Positions 1 to 9,650 of a stretch of DNA of 64,000 nt are shown piece after piece (the first letter of the stretch is position 1; each line of letters begins with the position of its first letter). Location of the stretch: positions 310,001-374,000 of the forward strand of contig NZ_JAJIRT010000002.1 in the NCBI RefSeq assembly GCF_025717675.1, written 5' to 3'. The position numbers and the translations under genes are program-made. Source of the DNA: Paucibacter sp. DJ2R-2. GTDB taxonomy: Bacteria > Pseudomonadota > Gammaproteobacteria > Burkholderiales > Burkholderiaceae_C. Under the pieces are notes generated by a model. That model saw only the letters and a list, made by a program, of their open reading frames with translations. It made no database searches and was not told the DNA's origin.

Positions 1-200
1 TCATCGGACCGCCGCATGCGACTTGGGCTCCAGCTGTGTGAGACCTTCTTCCTCACTAATTGTCTTCCTCGAAAGAAAAACCGGCGGTATGCTGAGGCGC
101 GCCTTTGCCGCTTTTTGGGCAACGACAGCCAATGGCTAGCGCGATTTTTCCAGGCACCAAAAACCGCACCGTCACGGCGCTGATGAGAACGGAGAAAAGC
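1..200. other. Upstream region of the chemoreceptor gene
   Basis: No gene can be supported in these first 200 bases. An open frame runs through the second half into the chemoreceptor, but its residues before position 201 do not look like a receptor N-terminus. A good ribosome site (GGAGA) lies just before the ATG at 201. I could not pick out a convincing sigma-28 or sigma-70 promoter. Confidence 0.4.
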
Positions 201-1760
201 ATGGGATCGGGCAGCAACATCAAAATCGGAGCCCGCCTAGGTTTGGCGTTTGGCGCGGTGTTATTGATCACGGCCTTGATTGCGGGCATTGGCGTCTGGC
301 GGCTCGGCACGCTCAAGGCCGCAGCCAATGATTTGGCCACCATCGAGATGGACCGCAGCACTCTGGCGGCTCGCTGGACGGCCAATATCAATTTGAACTG
401 GGTGCGTACCTCGGCCGCCTTGTTGGCCAGCGACGCCGCCTATGTCAAGTCCTTGCAGGCCGACATGGAGACCACCTCCAAGCTGATCGGTGAGACTCAA
501 AAGCAGTTGGAGCCCTTGATTGCGGATGCCAAAGGAAAGGACTTGCTCGCCGACATCAGCAAGGCGCGAGAAAGCTACCGCGGGCCGCGCAGTGAACTGA
601 TGAAAAAGAAACTGGCAGGGGAAGACGTGGCTGAAGCGGTCAAGTCGAATTTGCAACCCTTGGCCACTTCCTATTTGGCCGCGCTCGATAGGCTGGATCA
701 GCATATGGACGAGATGCTGAGAAAGAGTCAGGCCGACACCAATGCCGTGGCGCAGGCCGGCCAATGGATTTTGGGTCTGGGTGCCGTCTTGTCCTTGGGC
801 CTGGGACTGCTGTTCGCCCTGGTTGCAACCAAGTCGATTACGGGCCCCATGAGCCAGGCGGTGGGTTCGGCCCAAGCAATCAGCGACGGCGACCTGACTG
901 TGAGCATTGCCACACAGGGCAGCGACGAGTCCGCGCAGATGCTGCAAGCCCTGCTGGCCATGCGAGACAAATTGGCCCATGTCGTCGGCGAGGTCAGGGA
1001 GAACGCCGAGGGCGTCTCCACCGCCAGCGCCGAAATAGCCCAAGGCAACCACGATTTGAGCGCGCGCACGGAGATGCAGGCCAGTGCCATCCAGCAGACG
1101 GCGGCTTCGATGGAAGAGTTGGGCGCCACCGTCAAGCAAAACGCAGCGAACGCCCACCAAGCCAATCAAATGGCCGTGGCGGCATCCAAGGTGGCCATCA
1201 AAGCCGGCGATGTGGTCAACGAAGTGGTCGAGACGATGAAGGGCATCAACGACAGCTCCAAGCGCATCGCCGACATCATTACCGTGATTGACGGAATCGC
1301 CTTTCAGACCAATATCCTCGCCCTCAATGCCGCCGTCGAGGCGGCCCGGGCCGGCGAGCAAGGGCGCGGCTTCGCCGTGGTAGCGTCCGAGGTGCGCAGC
1401 CTGGCGGGGCGTTCGGCCGAGGCCGCCAAGGAGATCAAGGCCTTGATCAGCACCAGCGTCGAGCGGGTCGAACTCGGCAGCAGCCTGGTCGACCGGGCCG
1501 GTGTCACGATGACCGAGGTGGTGGCTTCGATTCAAAAAGTCACCCACATCATGGGCGAGATCAGCGCCGCCAGCAGCGAGCAAAGTTCCGGCGTGTCGCA
1601 GATCGGCGGTGCGGTGCAGAAGATGGACCGAGTGACGCAGCAGAACTCTGCCTTGGTCGAAGAGATGGCAGCGGCGGCCAGCAGTTTGCGCAACCAGGCC
1701 CAGGCATTGGTGCAGGTCATGGCGATCTTCAAGTTGGCGGACAGGCGCGCTCAACGCTAA
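201..1760 (+). CDS. Methyl-accepting chemotaxis protein
   Basis: Inner-membrane chemoreceptor of 519 residues that would signal to CheA/CheW. Order seen: first membrane helix (about residues 8-30), a periplasmic helical region of about 160 residues consistent with a four-helix-bundle ligand domain, a second membrane helix (about 185-210), HAMP, then the long cytoplasmic signalling coiled coil. The highly conserved hairpin is present ([19 protein letters not shown], then [15 protein letters not shown]). The C-terminus ends in basic residues without the NWETF-type CheR/CheB docking pentapeptide, so methylation would need other tethering. The start at 201 is chosen because GGAGA sits at proper spacing; an earlier ATG at 105 would add 32 residues unlike a receptor N-terminus. 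The next gene starts 9 bases after its stop, suggesting one transcript. The ligand is unknown. Confidence 0.95.
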   Translation: MGSGSNIKIGARLGLAFGAVLLITALIAGIGVWRLGTLKAAANDLATIEMDRSTLAARWTANINLNWVRTSAALLASDAAYVKSLQADMETTSKLIGETQKQLEPLIADAKGKDLLADISKARESYRGPRSELMKKKLAGEDVAEAVKSNLQPLATSYLAALDRLDQHMDEMLRKSQADTNAVAQAGQWILGLGAVLSLGLGLLFALVATKSITGPMSQAVGSAQAISDGDLTVSIATQGSDESAQMLQALLAMRDKLAHVVGEVRENAEGVSTASAEIAQGNHDLSARTEMQASAIQQTAASMEELGATVKQNAANAHQANQMAVAASKVAIKAGDVVNEVVETMKGINDSSKRIADIITVIDGIAFQTNILALNAAVEAARAGEQGRGFAVVASEVRSLAGRSAEAAKEIKALISTSVERVELGSSLVDRAGVTMTEVVASIQKVTHIMGEISAASSEQSSGVSQIGGAVQKMDRVTQQNSALVEEMAAAASSLRNQAQALVQVMAIFKLADRRAQR

Positions 1761-1769
1761 GCTTCGTTC

Positions 1770-4649
1770 ATGCGTACACCTTGGCTCATCAGGCCTGTTT
1801 CCGTGGCGTGGTGTGCTGGCCTGTGGGCGTACTTTCTGAAGGCTTTGCTGCTTGCTTTCTGGCTCATTTGCGCAGCCAAGGTCGGGGCGCAACCCTCCTC
1901 GCAGGCGAAGGAAATCAAGCCTCCTCAGACTGCGGCTGAGCGCGAGTCAGCATCAGCCGCAAGAGTCATGCTGCTGGTGTCCTACCACGCCGGCATGGCC
2001 TGGAGCGACGCGCAAATCGCGGGCTTGCGCAGCGAACTGCTCCGCTATGGCCGCCCGGTCAAGCTGAGCTTGGACTTTCTTGATACCAAGCACGTACAGC
2101 CATTGCCAGGCTATCTGGAAAAAGTCGAAGACCTGTTGCTGACCAAGTACGGCCTCTCGCCGCCGCGTCTTATGTTGGCCACCGACGACGATGCGCTGGA
2201 CTTTGCCCTGCGCATGCGGGCACGCCATTTCCCGACTGTGCCGATCTTGTTCTCAGGAGTCTCTGGCAGTCGCCGGGCCAGTTTGCAGCAGGAGGGCAAT
2301 ATCAGCGGTGTGTTTGATGACACCAACGAGAGCCAAAACCTCGCCTTGATGTTGAAGTTGTTGCCACAAACCAAACGGGTCGTGATCGTGCATGACCAAA
2401 GTCGTACCAGCCTGGCTCAAGTGGCCAGCCTCGCACCTGTCTTGGCCCAACACTCCCGCTTGCAGGTCGAACATCTGACGCGGATGTCAGTGCGTGAGGT
2501 GCAGACCCGTTTGCGGGCCTTGCGCAACACCGATCTTGTGCTGGCCCTGCCTTTCAATCTTGATGCCCAGGGGCTCGTCATCAGCCATGAGGAAGCCAGC
2601 GAACTTTGGGCCAAAGCTGCAGCGGCCCCGTTGACGGTCACGCGCGACGTCAGCATGCGGCCGGACATCCTGGGGGGCTACCTGATCACCGGCCGCATGC
2701 AAGGGGAATATCTGGGCCGCTTGGCGGTGCAGGTACTGGAAGGCCGGCGCGCGGGTGATTTGCCAATGCTGGCGGCTCCGGGTGTGCCAACGTTCGAGCA
2801 TCAACAACTTCGCCTCTGGGGCATTGATGAGGCGGCATTGCCCAACCATGCCATGGTGCTTCATCGCCCCGCCAACTGGTGGGCTGATCTGCGGCCCTAT
2901 CTGGGCTGGTTGATCAGCCTGTTTGGCAGCTTGCTGATCATCATTGCGCTCTTGATCAACGGAATTCGGCTGCGCCACCGTTCGGAGCAGGCACTGCGTC
3001 AAAGCACTCAGAATTATCTGGCGCTTTTCAACGGCAGCAACGACGCCATCCTTGTGCGCGACGGCAAAAGCTTGGCCATCATCGATGTCAATCCGCGCTT
3101 TTGCAGTCTCTATGGCTATAGCCCTGCCGAGGCTCAGTTGCTCAGTGCGGCGCAACTCAGCGACGAAGCCAACTTTTACACCGGGGAGAAGATCACAGAG
3201 CGAATCAACAAGGCCAGAAACGAAGGTCCCCAGTTTTTTGAGTGGCGTTCGCGCCGCAGAGATGGCAGCCATTTTTGGGCCGATGTGTCGCTGACCTCGT
3301 TCAAATTGCCCGAAGGCGAACGCATCATCTCCACGGTGCGCGATATCTCCGACCGTAAACAATTGGAGACCCAAGCCCAGGCCTTCCAACATCAAGTCAA
3401 GCAGATTTATCAGAACCTGCCGGTGGCGGTATTTGCCATCGATGCAGGACATCGGGTGACCTTCTGGAATGAGCAGATGACGCGGCTGACCGGAGTTGCG
3501 GAGAAGGACATCATCGGCAGTGATGAAGTTTGGCGCGGCATCTACCCTACGGCACGGCCTTGCCTGGTTGATGCAGTGGTGGACGGCTTGGGCCTCGAGA
3601 GCCTAACGCACCTGTTTGGCGACCAACTCCGCAGCAGTGATGTGGTGCCGGGGGCATTGGAAGGGGAGGCCTCTATTCCTGCGCAAGGTGAACGGGCCGA
3701 GCTTTGGCTGCGCTTCTGCGCGGCGCCCTTGCGTGACGAACAGGGTCAAGTGATCGGAGCAATAGAAACCGTGATCGATGTGACTGCGCTCAAACGCACG
3801 CAAGCGAGCCTGCTCACGCTGAATCAACAGTTAGAGGCCCGCGTTGAAGCGCGCAGCCATGAGCTAGAACTGGCCATGGAGCAACTGCTGCAAGCCGACA
3901 AGATGGCTGCCCTGGGCAGTTTGGTCGCCGGTGTGGCTCATGAGCTGAACACGCCGCTGGGCAATTTATTGACCGTCGCCACGACGTTCGCAGACGTTAG
4001 CAAGACCTTTGGCCAAGAATTGCTCGACGGGCGCCTGCGCCGCACCGACGTGGTGGCTCGCTTGGATCAATTGCACGATGCCAGCCAACTGATCGAGCGC
4101 AATGCCAAGCGCGCGGCCAAGCTGGTGACCGACTTCAAACAAATCGCGGTGGATCAAAGTAGCACCCACCGACGCGAATTTGACTTGCGAAGCCTGGTCG
4201 ATGACACCTTGTCGATGCTGAGCAGCAGCCACCTGTTGGGCCAAGTGCAAGTTGAACTCGACATTGACCCCGGCATTCATTTGCATAGCTTCCCCGGGCC
4301 GCTGGAACAGATCCTCAGCCATCTGGTGACAAACTCCGTCAAACATGGCTTTGAATCTCAGGCCGAAGGCCGCATCACCATTCAAGCTCAGGCAAAAGGC
4401 TCGGACGTCTTCATCACCTATGCCGACAATGGATGCGGCATAGCGCCGGCTGCGCTGCGACATCTTTTCGAGCCTTTTTACACGACCCGGTTTGGACAAG
4501 GCGGCAGCGGCCTGGGCCTCTACATCGTCTACAACCTGGTCACCAGCGTCTTAGGTGGCGGCATTGACGTTAGCAGCGAGCCGGGATGTGGCTGTCGTTT
4601 CGATCTGCACCTGCCACGTTATGTGGATTCGCAGCCGCCCGAAATTTAG
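1770..4649 (+). CDS. Sensor histidine kinase with periplasmic ABC-type substrate-binding domain and two PAS domains
   Basis: Membrane sensor kinase of 959 residues. An N-terminal signal/anchor (about 20-40) is followed by a periplasmic domain (about 60-350) of the ABC_sub_bind type, recognisable by features such as PILFSGVSG and GGYLITGRMQGEYLGRLA. A membrane helix follows (about 380-400), then PAS 1 (about 415-530), PAS 2 (about 545-665), a coiled linker, the dimerisation domain with phospho-acceptor His724 in AGVAHELNTPLG, and an ATPase domain with DNGCGIAP and GGSGLGLYIV. It has no receiver domain and no response regulator lies next to it, so its partner is elsewhere. It lies 9 bases behind the chemoreceptor and is probably co-transcribed with it, so the two may sense related compounds. 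The ligand is not deducible. Confidence 0.9.
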   Translation: MRTPWLIRPVSVAWCAGLWAYFLKALLLAFWLICAAKVGAQPSSQAKEIKPPQTAAERESASAARVMLLVSYHAGMAWSDAQIAGLRSELLRYGRPVKLSLDFLDTKHVQPLPGYLEKVEDLLLTKYGLSPPRLMLATDDDALDFALRMRARHFPTVPILFSGVSGSRRASLQQEGNISGVFDDTNESQNLALMLKLLPQTKRVVIVHDQSRTSLAQVASLAPVLAQHSRLQVEHLTRMSVREVQTRLRALRNTDLVLALPFNLDAQGLVISHEEASELWAKAAAAPLTVTRDVSMRPDILGGYLITGRMQGEYLGRLAVQVLEGRRAGDLPMLAAPGVPTFEHQQLRLWGIDEAALPNHAMVLHRPANWWADLRPYLGWLISLFGSLLIIIALLINGIRLRHRSEQALRQSTQNYLALFNGSNDAILVRDGKSLAIIDVNPRFCSLYGYSPAEAQLLSAAQLSDEANFYTGEKITERINKARNEGPQFFEWRSRRRDGSHFWADVSLTSFKLPEGERIISTVRDISDRKQLETQAQAFQHQVKQIYQNLPVAVFAIDAGHRVTFWNEQMTRLTGVAEKDIIGSDEVWRGIYPTARPCLVDAVVDGLGLESLTHLFGDQLRSSDVVPGALEGEASIPAQGERAELWLRFCAAPLRDEQGQVIGAIETVIDVTALKRTQASLLTLNQQLEARVEARSHELELAMEQLLQADKMAALGSLVAGVAHELNTPLGNLLTVATTFADVSKTFGQELLDGRLRRTDVVARLDQLHDASQLIERNAKRAAKLVTDFKQIAVDQSSTHRREFDLRSLVDDTLSMLSSSHLLGQVQVELDIDPGIHLHSFPGPLEQILSHLVTNSVKHGFESQAEGRITIQAQAKGSDVFITYADNGCGIAPAALRHLFEPFYTTRFGQGGSGLGLYIVYNLVTSVLGGGIDVSSEPGCGCRFDLHLPRYVDSQPPEI

Positions 4650-5322
4650 GCCGATGTGCACATCCCCTGAATATCACGCGCCATGAAAGCGTGGATTGAC
4701 AGTGTTACAGCGCCAGCAAAACTGCCGGCGGAGGCCCTGTCCATGGCTGACGCACGGTGATCTTCGCGCTCAGCGTTGTCATGATCTGGCTGCCCTTGCA
4801 GTTCTCCTGGCCTGTTCCCCTGGAGCGCCGTCGCACAAAGCTCTGGACAGGTCGGTGTTCAAGCAGGCCACATTTGACGCAGCACAGGCTCCCGTAAGCA
4901 CTGAGCTGACCAACGCCAGCAAGTTCACCGTCTACGCCAGGGGCGGCCTGCGTCTCGCGTCCACTTGGTCCCACACTCCGACTTAGCTGACCAGCAGCTT
5001 CGGAAGATTGCACGGCATCCGACCCGTGGAGCTCGCAACGGCAGGTCTTGGCCATTGAGGTCGTTGGCCCACCAAAAACAAATGGACGCAGCCAGCCTCT
5101 TGATGAAGCTCAAACAGATTCCGCTTGAGCACATTGCTGCCCTGTATGACTGAAGTCCGACCTGCTCCTTTGGGCTGCCGATTCAAGCTTGAAAAAGGTC
5201 GAACGAATTGCAGAACGTATTCATGCGACAGGACACTAGGCGGTAGATGGGTCTTGATTGGCTCGCCGCCATAATCGCAATGCTTCGATGGGTCCCTCGA
5301 CCAGGCAATCCAAAGGTTAGCC
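4650..5322. other. 673-base gap with no supportable gene
   Basis: Only short open frames on both strands occur here (longest about 100 codons), none with a signal peptide, known motif or matching ribosome site. Their predicted products are rich in Arg, Pro and Ser in the way shadow frames of GC-rich DNA are. The base composition is less extreme than in flanking genes. It may be a decayed gene or insertion site, but nothing identifiable remains. Confidence 0.4.
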
Positions 5323-5709
5323 ATGCTTGTTGATAAGAAGCTACTCGCTTTGTCAATGCTCCTGCTCACCAGTTACACGGCGATCGCACAGGAAGCTCTG
5401 CCCCTGAAGATGGAGGGCTGGTGGAGCAACAGTGGTAGCGGACACTCCAACAAAGTCGAGATCCAACTGGTCCGGATGGATTCGGTCAGCCAGGCAAGGT
5501 TGAAAGTTGTGTGGTGGCCCTACTGCCCGTGGGCCGAGACAAGCGCAGAGTTCATTGAAGGGGCCTGGGTTTTCAGCCCGAAAAGCTGTTCAAACCGTTC
5601 CGGCCCCATGGATATCACGGCGCGCCTGAAACCGGTTGAAGGCAAGAAGCGGCTGGAAGGTACTTACAACGACGATGATCAAAGAAAGGTCTATCTGACC
5701 TGGGAGTAA
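5323..5709 (+). CDS. Small exported protein of unknown function
   Basis: Predicted 128-residue protein with a clear Sec signal peptide (about residues 1-22, hydrophobic core LALSMLLLTSYTAIAQ, cleavage after AIA or AQ). The mature part is about 105 residues, Trp-rich (GWW, VVWWPYCPW) with two cysteines, one in YCPW and one in KSC, which could form one disulfide in the periplasm. The C-terminus ends YLTWE. An AAAGG ribosome site precedes the ATG. It stands alone, converging on the minus-strand c-di-GMP protein. I do not recognise the family. Confidence 0.65.
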   Translation: MLVDKKLLALSMLLLTSYTAIAQEALPLKMEGWWSNSGSGHSNKVEIQLVRMDSVSQARLKVVWWPYCPWAETSAEFIEGAWVFSPKSCSNRSGPMDITARLKPVEGKKRLEGTYNDDDQRKVYLTWE

Positions 5710-5778
5710 CTGTGGCGGCAGGCTGAGAACCTGCTGATCACCGAGCTCGAAGCGGCCCGCCACTGGGGTCAGGTCCGC

Positions 5779-8739
5779 TCAAACGCTTGACAGCGCCGGC
5801 CGCGGCCAGCCGGGCCCGCCGATCAGGCGCTCGGCCTCGGCCGCTGGCAAGGCCTTGGCGAACAGCCAGCCCTGGGCCACCTGCACGCCCAGCTCCTGCA
5901 GCAGGCGCGCCTGTGCTTCTTCTTCCACGCCTTCGGCCAGCACCTGCTTATCCAGCGCCAAGGCCAGGCCGACGATGGTGCGGACAATCTCCTGCGCCTC
6001 GCGGCCGGCGCCCAGGCGGATCACAAAGCTGCGGTCGATCTTCAGCGTGTCAAAGGGGAAGCGGTGCAGATAGGCCAGGGAGGAGTAGCCGGTGCCGAAG
6101 TCATCGATCGAGATCTTGAAGCCCATCGCCGCCAAGGTCTGCAGCAGCTCGGCACAGCGCTGCGGCTGCGCCATGGCCATGCTCTCCGTGACTTCAAGCT
6201 TCAACTGACGCGCAGGCACCTCACCGAGGGCCAGCAAGGTGGCGCGTGCATCGGCCAGCAGCTCCTCGCCGCGCTCCAGCTGCAGGCCCGAGACATTGAC
6301 GGCAATCTCGCCCTGAAAGCCGAAACCATGCCAGCGCCGCAGCTGCGCCGCCGCCTCCAGCAAGGTCCAGCGGCCGATGGCGGCGATCTGGCCGCTGGCC
6401 TCGGCCACCGGGATGAAGTCGCCCGGCATGACCATGCCGCGCTGCGGATGGGGCCAGCGGATCAAGGCCTCGAAACCGAGCAGCTGGCGTGAGGCCAGGT
6501 CCACAAAGGGTTGGTAATAGAGCTGGAACTCGCCTTCGCGCAGGGCCCGGTCGATGTGCTCGCGCATCAAGCGCCGGCTGTGCGCCAGCAGTTGCTCGGC
6601 CGGGTCAAAGGCGTGGCTGCGGCCGGTGCCCAGATCCTTGGCCTGGGCCAGCGCCGTTTCGGCCGCCACCAGCAATTCCTCGCTGCTGCTCAGGCCCTGG
6701 CCGGCCACGGCATGGCCCAGGCTGGCGCTCAAGGGTAGGCCGGCCAGCGCCGTCTGCACCGCAGATTGCAGCCCAGCTGCGGCCATACCGGCCAGACCGA
6801 AGACATCGCCGCCCAGGCGCGCCAGTCCGAGCAGACCCGGCTGGGCCTGCAAGCGCCGCGCCAGCTCCTGCAGCAAGGCGTCGCCGGCCAAGCTGCCCTG
6901 GCTTTCGTTGTAGGCACGGAATTCATCAAGCCCCAGCACCAGCACGCTCAGCTGCGCCGCGTCCGAGCCCTTGAGCACCTGGGCCAGCTGGGCACTGAAC
7001 AGGCTGCGATTGGCCAGGCCGGTCAGGCGGTCATGGAGCGCGTCATGGCTGAGCTGCGCCTGCAGGCGGCGCTGTTCGCTGATGTCGGTCAGCGAACCGG
7101 CCATGCGCAGAGGCAGGCCATCGCGCAGGCCGCCCTCGCGCTGCACCAGACCGCGCGCCAGCAGCCAACGATCCTGCCCGCCCTGGCGCAGATGCAGCTC
7201 ATGGCTGAACTGCAGGCTGAGACCCTGCAGATGGGCTTGCAGCTCGGTCTCAAAGGCCTGGCGGCCGGACGCGTCCAGGGCCAGGGTCCAGGCGGCCATC
7301 CCGCTGCCGGCCTCGGCCGCGCTGAGGCCCATCAAGGCCAGCCAGCGCTCGGAGTAATAGACCGTGTTTTGCTGAAGATCCCAGTCCCACAAGCCGTCAT
7401 TGGCGCCCTGGCTGGCCAGGGCATAGCGCGCTTCGCTGGCCTGCAGCGCCGCCCAAGCCTGCTCGCGCCGCGCCTGCTCACGCAGGCCGCGCAAACCCAG
7501 TGCAGCCAACACCCCGAGCAAGAAGGCCAGGCCCGGAAAGGCCAGGGCCAGCCAGACCCGCTGCTGCTCGAAACCCCATTGCGCCAGCGCCAGCAGGCCC
7601 CCGACCAGCAGCAGGCTGGCCAGCAAGGCTTGCCAGAGGCGCCAGCGGCTCAGGCCCCAGGCGGCCAGGGCCGGCAGGCCCAGCATCAGGCCCAGTTCGG
7701 CCGCGCCCGCCCACTGCGGCCGCTGCAGGCTGCGCTCGCTGAGGATGTTGTCCAGCACCGTAGCCAGGCGCTCGACCCCGGGCAGGGCGCCATCAAAGGG
7801 CGAGGGGAAATGATCGCCCGAACCCAGCGCCGTGGCGCCCATCAACACAATGCGCCCAGCCAAGCGCTCGGGCGCCACCCGGCCTTCCAGAAGATCCAGA
7901 AAGCCGATGTGTTCGAAGCTGCCGCGCGGCCCGTAGTAATTGACCCATTGACGACTCAAGCCGTCGAGCGGCAGACGGAGGCCTCCAGCCAGGTCGATGC
8001 CGCGGCCGAAGTCCAGCCGCGTCTGTGCCCAATCCAGGCCACGTGCCGCGGCGGCCGCACGCAGGGCCAGCGAAGGGTAGACCTCGCCCGCCAACAACAA
8101 GGCCGGCAGGTCATGGCGCAGAGCGCCGTCGCCGTCGCGCCGGGCGGTGACATGGCCCAGGCCGGCCGCGGCCTCGGCCAGCGTGGGCAAGGGCGCTAAC
8201 AGGTGCCCGGCTTGCAGCCAGGGCGGGGTCGAGTCGCCACGGTACTGCCGAAAAGCCTGAGCCAGCAACGCCGACCCGGTCCCAGCTTCGCCGGACGGTG
8301 CATCGGCTTGCGCCTCCTGCGGCAAGGCAAAGGGAATCAGCACCCGGGGCCAGGCCTTCATGATGGCGGCCAGCTGCACATCGCCCGCGGGCTCATCTCG
8401 GCTCGAATCAAGCAGGAGGAGGTCCAACACCGCCAAGCGGGCACCGGCCGCCTGCAAACGCTCCAAGGCCTGGGCCAGTTCGGCGCGGCCCGGCACCACC
8501 CGCCCCAGAGCCTGGACGGAAGCCTCATCCAACTCGACCAGCAAGATCGGTTCCCGGCTGGCCGGCTTCAGCGGGCCGCGCCACTGGGTCTGGGCATCAA
8601 GGCTCAGGCCATCGAGTCGGTGCAACAGGTCGACCCGGTCACGCGCCACCCAGAGTGCCGTGGCCAAGGCGCTGCAGAGCAAGGCCGCCAGCACAAAGCT
8701 CCAACGGCCCGGCCCCGGCAAGGCAGCGGGCGCCGCCAT
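5779..8739 (-). CDS. CHASE2-PAS-GGDEF-EAL protein, likely c-di-GMP phosphodiesterase
   Basis: Inner-membrane signalling protein of 986 residues. After one N-terminal membrane helix there is an extracytoplasmic CHASE2 domain (about 30-325), three closely spaced membrane helices (about 340-420), a PAS domain (about 435-560), a GGDEF domain and a C-terminal EAL domain. The GGDEF active-site signature reads GGDVF (residues 643-647), so cyclase activity is unlikely. The EAL domain keeps its catalytic set: EAL at 757-759, the EVTES glutamate, DDFGTGYSS and AEGVE. The expected reaction is therefore hydrolysis of c-di-GMP, perhaps with GTP or c-di-GMP bound allosterically at the degenerate GGDEF. Its ATG lies one base after the stop of the FecR-domain gene, so the two are translationally coupled. 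Confidence 0.93.
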   Translation of the reverse strand: MAAPAALPGPGRWSFVLAALLCSALATALWVARDRVDLLHRLDGLSLDAQTQWRGPLKPASREPILLVELDEASVQALGRVVPGRAELAQALERLQAAGARLAVLDLLLLDSSRDEPAGDVQLAAIMKAWPRVLIPFALPQEAQADAPSGEAGTGSALLAQAFRQYRGDSTPPWLQAGHLLAPLPTLAEAAAGLGHVTARRDGDGALRHDLPALLLAGEVYPSLALRAAAAARGLDWAQTRLDFGRGIDLAGGLRLPLDGLSRQWVNYYGPRGSFEHIGFLDLLEGRVAPERLAGRIVLMGATALGSGDHFPSPFDGALPGVERLATVLDNILSERSLQRPQWAGAAELGLMLGLPALAAWGLSRWRLWQALLASLLLVGGLLALAQWGFEQQRVWLALAFPGLAFLLGVLAALGLRGLREQARREQAWAALQASEARYALASQGANDGLWDWDLQQNTVYYSERWLALMGLSAAEAGSGMAAWTLALDASGRQAFETELQAHLQGLSLQFSHELHLRQGGQDRWLLARGLVQREGGLRDGLPLRMAGSLTDISEQRRLQAQLSHDALHDRLTGLANRSLFSAQLAQVLKGSDAAQLSVLVLGLDEFRAYNESQGSLAGDALLQELARRLQAQPGLLGLARLGGDVFGLAGMAAAGLQSAVQTALAGLPLSASLGHAVAGQGLSSSEELLVAAETALAQAKDLGTGRSHAFDPAEQLLAHSRRLMREHIDRALREGEFQLYYQPFVDLASRQLLGFEALIRWPHPQRGMVMPGDFIPVAEASGQIAAIGRWTLLEAAAQLRRWHGFGFQGEIAVNVSGLQLERGEELLADARATLLALGEVPARQLKLEVTESMAMAQPQRCAELLQTLAAMGFKISIDDFGTGYSSLAYLHRFPFDTLKIDRSFVIRLGAGREAQEIVRTIVGLALALDKQVLAEGVEEEAQARLLQELGVQVAQGWLFAKALPAAEAERLIGGPGWPRPALSSV

Positions 8740-8740
8740 C

Positions 8741-9400
8741 TCAGAACTCGCCCAGGCGTTGGCGCAGCTCCTTCAGGCGCTGCTCGGCCCAAGGCTTGGG
8801 CTCGCTGCACTCGCCGCTGCCGTCACAGCGCGTGCCCAGGGCGGCGCGGCCCATCAGCAGGGGCGGCGGCGAGGGCCGCAGGCTGCGCGTTCTTGGCTGG
8901 CTGGACAGCGCCTCAACGGCCACCTCGCCACTCTGCACATGGACCGCCGTGGCCTGGTCGGCACCGACCTCGACCATGAATTCGGTGCCGCGCACGGCCG
9001 TCACGGCGGTTGGCGTGCGCACCTCCCAGCGGCCGCCGCCGGGCGCGATGCGCTGGCCGACCAGGCCCAGGCGCAAAAGCAGGCTGACATCGCGTTCGGC
9101 AGTGGCGCTGCGCGCCTGCAGGCGCTCCAGGCGCAGCTGGCTGCGGTCGGCCAGCAGCAGGGTCGAACCATCGACGCAGCGCAGGCGCACCCGGCCCTGG
9201 GCTCCGGTGCGCAACTCGGCGCCGGCCGCCAGACGCTCGCCCATGCGCAGGGCGCGCGGCGTGCTGCCCTCCAGCCAAGCCTCGCCGGCCACGGCCAGCA
9301 CTTCACAGCCCGCTTCCTCGGCCCGCGCCGGTGACAGCGCGACCAGCGCCAGCAAAGCGGCGCAGCAGGCCAACTTGGATACATGGAAACAAATCCGCAT
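8741..9400 (-). CDS. FecR-domain periplasmic protein
   Basis: Predicted 219-residue exported protein with a signal peptide (about 1-27, ending SPARA). The FecR superfamily core is clear, including TPTAVTAVRGTEFMV at residues 129-143 followed by a short beta-rich segment (HVQSGEVAVEAL). Unlike classical FecR there is no cytoplasmic anti-sigma helix or TonB-signalling context; this is the stand-alone periplasmic form. The start at 9400 is preceded by a GGGGAG ribosome site; an upstream extension to 9643 lacks coding character. The next gene encodes a CHASE2 sensor, so this protein is probably its periplasmic partner, feeding an envelope signal into c-di-GMP turnover (inference). Confidence 0.85.
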   Translation of the reverse strand: MRICFHVSKLACCAALLALVALSPARAEEAGCEVLAVAGEAWLEGSTPRALRMGERLAAGAELRTGAQGRVRLRCVDGSTLLLADRSQLRLERLQARSATAERDVSLLLRLGLVGQRIAPGGGRWEVRTPTAVTAVRGTEFMVEVGADQATAVHVQSGEVAVEALSSQPRTRSLRPSPPPLLMGRAALGTRCDGSGECSEPKPWAEQRLKELRQRLGEF

Positions 9401-9650
9401 GGAAACTCCCCAAAGCTGTTTGGAAACAATGGCAAAGGCGGAAGTGATGCTAACGCAGCGGATCGCCGAGCAAGGCATAGGGCGCCCAAATGAAGGCAAG
9501 AGGCCAGTGGCGGCCGCCCTGAGGGACGTCGGCCAGGGCCAGGGCGATCTGACGCGCCCACTCCTCCAGGCGCTGTGCGGCTCGCTGCTGGCCTGGCAAG
9601 AACTCATAGCTTGCAGCGCCATCGACGGCTTGAGACAGGGCAAGGCCCGA

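Noticed and set aside
261-1892. Minus-strand frame of 543 codons opposite the chemoreceptor
   Set aside because: Antisense shadow; the plus strand has the full receptor hairpin motifs.
4696-4986. Plus-strand frame of 96 codons in the gap after the histidine kinase
   Set aside because: No ribosome site, no motif, and shadow-like composition.
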